This document shows, in pieces, positions 1 to 5,568 of a stretch of 13,693 nucleotides of DNA. The translations under genes were made by a program, and so were the position numbers. The notes beneath the pieces were generated by a model that was not told where the DNA came from, made no database searches, and saw only the letters and a list, made by a program, of their open reading frames with translations. Within the stretch, counting starts at the first letter, position 1. Every line of letters starts with the position of its first letter. The DNA is from CAJBIL01 sp044359525 (GTDB taxonomy: Bacteria; Pseudomonadota; Gammaproteobacteria; Burkholderiales; Rhodocyclaceae): positions 1-13,693 of the forward strand of contig JBIKLY010000090.1 of the NCBI GenBank assembly GCA_044359525.1. The letters run 5' to 3'.

Positions 1-1
1 C

Positions 2-1711
2 GAGGTCGGCTTTGCGGCGCAGGAACAACAATCGCTCGACCCTCGCAATACCATCGTTTCCGTCAAACGCTTCATGGGCCGTGGCTTCAAGGACATCGCC
101 CATCGCGAGTCGATGCCCTACGAGTTTGAGGATGCGCCCGGCATGGTGCGTCTGCATACGGCGGCCGGCATAAAAAGCCCGGTCGAAGTGTCGGCCGATA
201 TTCTGCGCACCTTGCGCATGCGTGCCGAGGCGGCGTTGGGGGGGGAACTGGTCGGCGCAGTGATCACCGTGCCGGCTTATTTCGATGATGCCCAGCGCCA
301 GGCGACCAAGGATGCGGCGCGGCTTGCTGGTTTGTCGGTCTTGCGCCTGCTCAACGAGCCAACGGCGGCGGCGATTGCCTACGGGTTGGATAATGCAGCC
401 GAAGGGGTTTATGCGGTTTATGACCTTGGCGGCGGCACCTTTGATATCTCGATTCTCAATCTTGCCAAGGGTGTGTTTGAGGTGCTGTCCACGGGCGGCG
501 ATTCGGCGCTCGGTGGCGATGACTTTGATCAGCGAATTTTCTGCTGGATTATTGAAGCTGCCAAGCTCAAGCCACTATCGGTCGAGGATGCCCGTCTGCT
601 CCTGACACGGGCCCGCGAAGCCAAGGAGTATCTGACGTTTCATGGCGTCGCACCGATTACCGCACGTCTCAACAGCGGTGAAATCGTCGACCTCAAACTG
701 ACGACCGGGGTCTTCACCGAGATCAGTCAGACGCTGGTTGCCAAGACTATCCAGCCGGTCAAGAAAGCGTTGCGCGATGCGGGGCTTTCGGTCGGCGAGG
801 TTAAAGGCGTGGTGATGGTCGGCGGCGCAACGCGCATGCCGCAAGTGCAGCGCGCGGTCGGCGAGTTCTTCAAGCAGGACCCGCTGAACAATCTCGACCC
901 GGACAAAGTCGTCGCACTGGGTGCCGCAATGCAGGCCAATCTGCTGGCTGGTAACCGTGCTGCAGGTGACGACTGGCTGCTGCTCGATGTGATTCCGCTC
1001 TCGCTCGGACTGGAGACAATGGGCGGTTTGGTCGAAAAGATCATTCCACGCAACTCGACGATTCCAGCGGCACGCGCGCAGGAGTTCACCACCTTCCGTG
1101 ATGGCCAGACGGCGCTCGCCGTGCATATCGTGCAGGGTGAGCGTGAGCTGGTCAGTGACTGCCGTTCGCTGGCGCGCTTCGAATTGCGCGGCATTCCGCC
1201 GATGGTCGCCGGCGCGGCGCGCATTCGTGTCACGTTCCAGGTTGATGCCGATGGCCTGTTGGCAGTTTCTGCTCGTGAACAGACCTCGGGCGTCGAGGCG
1301 AGTGTGACGGTCAAACCTTCGTACGGTTTGTCGGACGACGAGATTGCCGGCATGCTGAAGGACTCGATGGCGCATACCCGGGATGATGCTCAGCGGCGTG
1401 CTTTAAAGGAGGCGCAGGTCGAAGCGCAGCGCCTGATCGAGGCCGTTCAGTCGGCGCTCAAGACGGACGGCGAGTTGCTGTCGCCCGAGCAGCGGGCAAA
1501 GGTCGAAATCAGCATTGCCGGCCTGCAGGCAACAGCCCTCGCCGAGAACCGCCGTCATATCACCTTGGCGATGGATGATCTGGAAGCTGAAACCAAGGAT
1601 TTTGCGGCACGGCGCATGAACAAGTCGATTCGCAATGCATTTGCCGGCAAGCGGATCGACGAACTGGAAGAGATTGGCCAATCGGCCAAGGGAAAAGAGG
1701 GAAGCGCATGA
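2..1711 (+). CDS. hscA: Fe-S protein assembly chaperone HscA, 5'-truncated
   Basis: Specialised cytoplasmic Hsp70 that, with HscB, uses ATP to help release [2Fe-2S] clusters from the scaffold IscU. The frame is open from base 2, so the gene begins outside the window; the ATG at 74 is internal. 569 residues are visible against about 620 for the family, so roughly 50 N-terminal residues with the first phosphate loop are missing. In visible numbering: NTIVSVKRFMGR at 16-27, second phosphate motif YDLGGGTFDIS at 140-150, adenosine motif VGGATR at 273-278, interdomain linker LLLDVIPLSLG at 326-336, then the substrate-binding domain and helical lid. The DDFD and PSYGLSDDEI segments and the IPRNSTIP segment match HscA rather than DnaK, and the C-terminus lacks a DnaK-type glycine-rich acidic tail. 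The TGA stop overlaps the fdx ATG (ATGA), implying translational coupling. Identification is very secure. Confidence 0.97.
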   Translation, partial: EVGFAAQEQQSLDPRNTIVSVKRFMGRGFKDIAHRESMPYEFEDAPGMVRLHTAAGIKSPVEVSADILRTLRMRAEAALGGELVGAVITVPAYFDDAQRQATKDAARLAGLSVLRLLNEPTAAAIAYGLDNAAEGVYAVYDLGGGTFDISILNLAKGVFEVLSTGGDSALGGDDFDQRIFCWIIEAAKLKPLSVEDARLLLTRAREAKEYLTFHGVAPITARLNSGEIVDLKLTTGVFTEISQTLVAKTIQPVKKALRDAGLSVGEVKGVVMVGGATRMPQVQRAVGEFFKQDPLNNLDPDKVVALGAAMQANLLAGNRAAGDDWLLLDVIPLSLGLETMGGLVEKIIPRNSTIPAARAQEFTTFRDGQTALAVHIVQGERELVSDCRSLARFELRGIPPMVAGAARIRVTFQVDADGLLAVSAREQTSGVEASVTVKPSYGLSDDEIAGMLKDSMAHTRDDAQRRALKEAQVEAQRLIEAVQSALKTDGELLSPEQRAKVEISIAGLQATALAENRRHITLAMDDLEAETKDFAARRMNKSIRNAFAGKRIDELEEIGQSAKGKEGSA

Positions 1712-2049
1712 CCCAGATTATCGTTCTGCCGCATATCGAGCTTTGCCCGGATGGCGTCGTGATTGAAGCGGAGGTGGGAAAGTCGCTCTGCGAAAGTCTC
1801 CTGGAACATGGTATCGCCATTGAGCATGCCTGTGAGATGTCGTGCGCCTGCACGACTTGCCATGTTGTTGTCCGGGAAGGTTTCAACACGCTTGAGCCAT
1901 CGGAAGAGCTTGAAGACGATCTGCTTGACCGGGCATGGGGGCTGGAGCCCAATTCCCGCTTGTCGTGTCAGGCAATGGTGGGGAATACACCGCTGGTCAT
2001 CGAGATTCCGCGCTATTCGATCAACATGACAAAAGAAGGAAAGCACTAG
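1708..2049 (+). CDS. fdx: ISC-type [2Fe-2S] ferredoxin
   Basis: Adrenodoxin-like electron carrier of the Isc system, thought to supply electrons for cluster assembly on IscU. The 113-residue length fits the family. The ligands are C42, C48, C51 and C87, with the extra non-ligand C46 found in Isc ferredoxins (motif CEMSCACTTCH at 42-52; SRLSCQ at 83-88). The start ATG overlaps the hscA stop, and an AGAGG ribosome-binding site lies at 1695-1700 inside the end of hscA. The gene is followed by a large hairpin before iscX, so expression of iscX relative to fdx could be affected by RNA folding (inference). Nothing in the protein looks damaged. Confidence 0.97.
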   Translation: MTQIIVLPHIELCPDGVVIEAEVGKSLCESLLEHGIAIEHACEMSCACTTCHVVVREGFNTLEPSEELEDDLLDRAWGLEPNSRLSCQAMVGNTPLVIEIPRYSINMTKEGKH

Positions 2050-2097
2050 TCTCTTATGGCTCAACTTTTTACAATTCTTGAGCAGATTTTCAAAAAC

Positions 2098-2191
2098 CTT
2101 ACCGCAGAGGCGCAGAGGCGCGGAGGTAACGCAGAGAAATCCTGTTTTTCTCTGCGTTGCGTTTCTCTGCGCCTCTGCGCCTCTGCGGTAA
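2098..2191. repeat. CGCAGAGG-type long palindrome, copy 1
   Basis: Almost the whole fdx-iscX gap folds into one hairpin. The outer arms 2099-2121 and 2169-2191 are perfectly complementary over 23 bases, and the inner arms 2128-2139 and 2147-2158 over 12 bases, around a 7-base loop. Each arm is a tandem of an 8-base unit close to CGCAGAGG. A second copy lies at 4283-4384. It is an intergenic repeat of the REP/MITE-like kind. I know of many bacterial genomes with similar CGCAGAG palindromes but cannot name the family. It lies inside an operon, so it could be an RNA processing or attenuation site. Confidence 0.9.
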
Positions 2192-2221
2192 AGCCCTTTG
2201 TTTTTCCGGCTCGTCCGGCTT

Positions 2222-2226
2222 AGGAG
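2222..2226 (+). promoter_or_regulatory. Ribosome-binding site fixing the iscX start
   Basis: AGGAG, 8 bases before the ATG at 2235. It selects this start over the longer open frame beginning at 2157, which would translate the right arm of the palindrome into low-complexity sequence. Confidence 0.85.
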
Positions 2227-2234
2227 ATGCTGCG

Positions 2235-2429
2235 ATGAAATGGACAGATATCAACGATCTCGCCATCGAGCTTTGCGAAGCGCATCCCGAGGTTGATCCC
2301 TTGAAGATCAATTTTGTCGACCTGATGAACTGGGTGATGGCGCTGCCTGATTTTGATGATGACGCAAAACACTGCGGCGAGAAAATTCTTGAGGCGATTC
2401 AGCAGGCCTGGATTGACGAGTGTGAGTAA
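2235..2429 (+). CDS. iscX: Fe-S cluster assembly protein IscX
   Basis: Small acidic protein of the Isc operon that binds the cysteine desulfurase IscS and iron, and modulates the rate of cluster assembly (family knowledge from E. coli, formerly YfhJ). The 64 residues match the usual length of about 66. The MKWTDINDLAIELCEAHPEV start, the VDPLKINFVDLMNWV core and the Asp/Glu-rich stretch PDFDDDAKHCGEKI are typical. It follows fdx as in other proteobacteria, but here the two are separated by 185 bases holding a long hairpin. A good AGGAG site precedes it, and the next gene starts only 6 bases after its TAA stop. Confidence 0.96.
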   Translation: MKWTDINDLAIELCEAHPEVDPLKINFVDLMNWVMALPDFDDDAKHCGEKILEAIQQAWIDECE

Positions 2430-2435
2430 AAACAA

Positions 2436-2825
2436 ATGAAACCTGATGATTTTGGCGGCGTGCAGCGTAACGTACTTGGTGGCCCGCTTGGTACCTGCAG
2501 TGAGAAGCCGCTGACCGGTTTCTTTCGTGATGGTTGCTGCAACACTGCAGCGGAAGACGCTGGCAGCCACACCGTATGTGTGGTGCTGACCGGAGAGTTT
2601 CTGGCGTTTTCAAAAGCGCGTGGCAATGACCTCACAACACCGCGCCCGGAGTTCGATTTTCCGGGGCTGAAACCCGGTGATCGCTGGTGCCTGTGTGCTG
2701 CACGCTGGCGCGAAGCGCTGGCCGGTGATTGTGCACCACGCGTTGTGCTGAACTCGACCAACGAAAGCGCGCTGAAAATCGTCGCGCTGGACGATCTAAA
2801 GCGTCACGCCATCGACCTGAACTGA
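2436..2825 (+). CDS. DUF2237 family protein, Cys-rich
   Basis: A 129-residue conserved protein of unknown function (DUF2237, COG3651). The family signature runs through the whole protein: NVLGGPL at 12-18, CSEKPLTGFFRDGCC at 21-35, EFLAFSKARGNDLTTPRP at 54-71, and FPGLKPGDRWCLCAARW at 75-91. Seven cysteines (21, 34, 35, 48, 85, 87, 99) suggest metal binding or redox chemistry, but this is inference. No signal peptide or membrane segment is visible. The ATG lies 6 bases after the iscX stop and has only a weak GAG upstream, so it is probably translated by coupling to iscX and transcribed with the isc operon. The start is supported by the family-typical length. Confidence 0.85.
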   Translation: MKPDDFGGVQRNVLGGPLGTCSEKPLTGFFRDGCCNTAAEDAGSHTVCVVLTGEFLAFSKARGNDLTTPRPEFDFPGLKPGDRWCLCAARWREALAGDCAPRVVLNSTNESALKIVALDDLKRHAIDLN

Positions 2826-2866
2826 GCACGCGAGGGTTTGGCCTGATAACCAGCCAACGAGAAAGT

Positions 2867-2961
2867 GCGAACCACCAAGGCACCAAGATCACCAAGTTGC
2901 ACCAAGAAATTCATTGTCGTTCTTGGTGCAACTTGGTGTACTTCGTGTCTTGGTGGTTCGC
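2867..2961. repeat. CACCAAG-type long palindrome, possible terminator
   Basis: Arms 2867-2908 and 2920-2961 pair over 42 positions with three mismatches and one G-T pair, around an 11-base loop. Each arm is built from repeated CACCAAG units. It lies between the convergent ends of the DUF2237 gene and the DUF1015 gene. On the + strand it is followed at once by a T-rich run (2962-2972), so it could end transcription of the isc operon. The sequence is unrelated to the CGCAGAGG palindromes but the design is the same. Similar CACCAAGG elements occur between genes in many bacteria; I cannot name the family. Confidence 0.88.
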
Positions 2962-2978
2962 TTTTATATTTTGGCTGA

Positions 2979-4223
2979 TTAGTCGAGGACGTGCGAGACA
3001 AGACCGTCGGCCAGCTTGGGTTCAAACCAGGTTGATTTTGGCGGCATCACTTCGCCGGCGTCGGCAACCGACATCAACTCGGCCATCTGCGTCGGATGCA
3101 TGGCAAATGCGACGGCCATTTCACCGCTGTTCACCCGCCGCTCAAGCTCGGCAAGACCACGGATGCCGCCGACAAAGTCGATGCGCTTGTCGCGTCGCAG
3201 GTCGGCGATGCCAAGCAGCGGCGCAAGGATCTGCTCGGAAAGTACCGATACGTCGAGGCGGCGCACCGGGTTTTCCTGTGGCACCAGCTCAGGCAGAACA
3301 GCAAGGTGGTACCACTGACCGGCGAGATACATGCCGCAGACGCCCGTTTTCTCCGGTTTGACCGCGCTGGCCGACGGCGTCACAACATAACGCTGGCCGA
3401 CGGCGGCGACAAACGACTCAGCGCTCAGGCCGTTCAGATCGCGCACAACACGGTTGTAATCCATGATGCGCATCTGTTGCGCCGGGAAAATGACGGAGAG
3501 AAAAAACTCGGCACTGTCGGGCGCATTATTCTTGCTACGTCGCGCTGCAGCAACGCGCGAAGCGGCGGCCGAGCGGTGATGGCCGTCGGCGATATAGAGG
3601 TTGGGCATGGCGTTGAAAACAGTGCTGATCCTTGACACGGTATCGGCATCGTCGATTTTCCAGACCGTATGGCGGATGCCGTCATCGGCAGTGACGTCGG
3701 CAACGGGTGTGGCGGTGGTCGCTTGCGCGATCAGGCGTTCGGCTTCGACGCTGTCAGGGTGGGCGAGCAGGACCGGGCCGGTCTGGGCGTTGAGCGCCTC
3801 GATCTGGCGTACGCGGTCGTCTTCCTTGTCGGGGCGCGTGAATTCGTGTTTGCGGATGCGATTGCTGTCGTAATCGGCCACCGAAGCAGCGGCGACCAGC
3901 CCGGTCTGTACGTGTTCGCCCATGATCAGCCGATACGCATAAAAACACGGGTTGGTATCGCGCAACAGCGCACCGGAATCGATCAGTCGCTGGAGGTTTT
4001 CAGCGGACTTGGCGTAGACCGCCGGGGCGTAGTGGTCAATCTCAGGCGACAGGTCGATTTCGGCTTTCGATATATGCAAAAAAGATAGCGGCTTGCTGGC
4101 TGCGATTTCGCGTGCTTCCTCGCTGGAGAGAACATCGTAGGGTGGTGCCGCAATCGCAGCGGCATCTTCGCTACGCGGGCGCAGGCCGGTGAAAGGACGG
4201 ATCAGGGGACGGGTCGGTGACAA
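2979..4223 (-). CDS. DUF1015 family conserved protein
   Basis: A 414-residue protein of the DUF1015 family (COG4198), of normal length and unknown function. Recognisable family blocks are RPFTGLRPR at 9-17, AAPPYDVLSSEEAREIA at 25-41, the charged RKHEFTRPDKEDDR at 124-137, NLYIADGHHRSAAA at 208-221, and FVGGIRGLAELERRV near the C-terminus. The IADGHHR block is the most strongly conserved part of the family and may be a catalytic or binding site (inference). No signal peptide or membrane helix is seen, so it is probably cytoplasmic. The start is TTG: a strong AAGGAG lies 7 bases upstream and the encoded N-terminus fits the family. It lies downstream of aroG on the same strand, but a 102-base palindrome separates them, so co-transcription is uncertain. 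Confidence 0.88.
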   Translation of the reverse strand: MSPTRPLIRPFTGLRPRSEDAAAIAAPPYDVLSSEEAREIAASKPLSFLHISKAEIDLSPEIDHYAPAVYAKSAENLQRLIDSGALLRDTNPCFYAYRLIMGEHVQTGLVAAASVADYDSNRIRKHEFTRPDKEDDRVRQIEALNAQTGPVLLAHPDSVEAERLIAQATTATPVADVTADDGIRHTVWKIDDADTVSRISTVFNAMPNLYIADGHHRSAAASRVAAARRSKNNAPDSAEFFLSVIFPAQQMRIMDYNRVVRDLNGLSAESFVAAVGQRYVVTPSASAVKPEKTGVCGMYLAGQWYHLAVLPELVPQENPVRRLDVSVLSEQILAPLLGIADLRRDKRIDFVGGIRGLAELERRVNSGEMAVAFAMHPTQMAELMSVADAGEVMPPKSTWFEPKLADGLVSHVLD

Positions 4224-4230
4224 AAGGATT

Positions 4231-4236
4231 CTCCTT
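4231..4236 (-). promoter_or_regulatory. Ribosome-binding site fixing a TTG start
   Basis: AAGGAG on the minus strand, 7 bases before TTG at 4223-4221. It supports the rare TTG start of the DUF1015 gene. Confidence 0.8.
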
Positions 4237-4282
4237 GGCTGAGGGGCAAATTCCGGCAGGGAAAGTTGGAAATTTAAAATCC

Positions 4283-4384
4283 AACGCAGAGTCGCAGAGG
4301 CGCAGAGGTAACGCAGAGAACGTCAAAAACGGGTAATCCCATGTTTTTCTCTGCGTTACCTCTGCGCCTCTGCGACTTTGCGGT
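4283..4384. repeat. CGCAGAGG-type long palindrome, copy 2
   Basis: Arms 4291-4320 and 4347-4376 are perfectly complementary over 30 bases. Pairing extends to 4285 and 4382 with one G-T pair. The loop is 26 bases. Read on the minus strand, its first arm matches the left arm of copy 1 (2101-2139) closely: about 36 of 39 positions agree without a gap. Both contain three near-CGCAGAGG units followed by TAACGCAGAGAA. It occupies the space between the aroG stop and the DUF1015 start, and could terminate aroG or affect readthrough into DUF1015. Confidence 0.9.
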
Positions 4385-4411
4385 AGATGTTGAGGAGTTT
4401 TACGTGCGGTT

Positions 4412-5485
4412 TTATTGCATGCGGCCGGGGAGAACGTCGCGCAGCAGTGTGGCGGCGTCGCGGATCATTTTTTCAGTGGTCTCCCAATCAACGCAGGCGT
4501 CGGTCACCGAGCAGCCGTATTTGAGTTGAGTCAGGTCGGCAGGGATTGGCTGGTTGCCGGCAATCAGGTTTGATTCAATCATTACGCCGACCAGCGACTG
4601 GTTGCCAAGACGAACCTGATTGACCACGTCGGCCATCACCAGCGGTTGCAGTTCCGGCTTTTTATAGCTGTTGGCGTGCGAGCAATCGACCACGATGTTG
4701 GCGGGCAACCTGGCCTTGGTTAATGCCTGTTCGGCCATCTGCACGCTGACCGTGTCGTAGTTCGGACGACCGTCCCCGCCACGCAGAACTACGTGGCCGA
4801 AGCGGTTGCCTCGCGTGCGGACAATTGCGGTGCGACCCTGACCGTTGATGCCAAGAAAGCTGTGCGGGTGTGAGGCCGAGACGATGGCATTGATCGCAAT
4901 GCCGATGTCGCCGGTGGTGCCGTTCTTGAAGCCAACCGGCGTGGACAGGCCGGAGGACATTTCGCGGTGGGTTTGCGATTCGGTCGTGCGTGCGCCGATT
5001 GCCGTCCAGGTGATGAGATCACCAAGGTATTGCGGTGAAATCGGGTCGAGCGCCTCGGTCCCGGTCGGCAAGCCGATTTCGGCGATATCGAGCAGGAACT
5101 GGCGGGCTTTTTTCATACCCTGATCGACATGAAATGAGTCATCCATCTGCGGGTCGTTGATGTAGCCCTTCCAGCCGGTGGTTGTGCGCGGCTTTTCAAA
5201 ATAGACGCGCATGATCAGGCACAGCGTATCGCCTACCTCATCGGACAATGCTTTCAGGCGGCGAGCGTAATCGAGGCCGCCCACCGGATCGTGAATCGAA
5301 CAGGGGCCGACCACGACAAACAGGCGATGATCCTTGCGGTCGAGGATGTTGCGCAAAATTTCGCGACCCTGCATGACAGTTTTTGCGGCGCTCGCCGAGA
5401 GCGGCAGATGGGCATGGATGTCTTCCGGCGAGGGCATTGGGTCGAATGCGCTAACGTTGACGTTTTCGATGTCGAGAGTAGTCAT
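4412..5485 (-). CDS. aroG: 3-deoxy-7-phosphoheptulonate (DAHP) synthase, class I
   Basis: Condenses phosphoenolpyruvate with erythrose 4-phosphate, the first step of the shikimate pathway to aromatic amino acids; cytoplasmic and metal-dependent. 357 residues against about 350 in E. coli. Motifs: GPCSIHD at 60-66 with metal ligand C62, KPRTTTGWKG at 98-107, GARTTESQ at 164-171, VGFKNGT at 184-190, SHANS at 269-273 with ligand H270, MIES at 302-305 with ligand E304, and VTDA at 327-330 with ligand D329. An N-terminal extension typical of feedback-regulated enzymes is present. Similarity blocks are mixed between AroG and AroF, so the inhibiting amino acid cannot be told. The ATG at 5485 was chosen because it gives the family length; no clear ribosome-binding site precedes it. 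The frame stays open upstream to 5626, overlapping the kinase gene, and an in-frame ATG occurs at 5542. Confidence 0.95.
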   Translation of the reverse strand: MTTLDIENVNVSAFDPMPSPEDIHAHLPLSASAAKTVMQGREILRNILDRKDHRLFVVVGPCSIHDPVGGLDYARRLKALSDEVGDTLCLIMRVYFEKPRTTTGWKGYINDPQMDDSFHVDQGMKKARQFLLDIAEIGLPTGTEALDPISPQYLGDLITWTAIGARTTESQTHREMSSGLSTPVGFKNGTTGDIGIAINAIVSASHPHSFLGINGQGRTAIVRTRGNRFGHVVLRGGDGRPNYDTVSVQMAEQALTKARLPANIVVDCSHANSYKKPELQPLVMADVVNQVRLGNQSLVGVMIESNLIAGNQPIPADLTQLKYGCSVTDACVDWETTEKMIRDAATLLRDVLPGRMQ

Positions 5486-5568
5486 TTTCAGGCGATCAGT
5501 TGGTTGGCTCAAGCACGCAGTCCTGCGGTTTTGCGTGATCATGGTCGTGGTGGGTCGGGTAGGTGATT

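Noticed and set aside
575..1375. Open frames of 266 and 208 residues on the minus strand within hscA
   Set aside because: They are antisense to a clear HscA coding region, show no family features, and are low-complexity Arg/Ser-rich products of codon bias.
2098..2191. Tandem 8-base units as a CRISPR array or tandem-repeat locus
   Set aside because: Units are too short, contiguous without spacers, and arranged as two complementary arms, so this is a hairpin element.
2157..2234. Longer iscX reading frame starting at 2157
   Set aside because: The extra residues are translated palindrome sequence; the ATG at 2235 has a good AGGAG site and gives the normal IscX length.
2729..3361. 210-residue + strand frame running through the CACCAAG palindrome
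   Set aside because: It overlaps the end of the DUF2237 gene, the palindrome and the DUF1015 gene, and its translation is compositionally biased with no recognisable motif.
5505..5535. Small hairpin CACGCA/TGCGTG upstream of aroG, as a possible attenuator
   Set aside because: The stem is only 6 bases with a loose loop, and no leader peptide rich in aromatic codons is visible.
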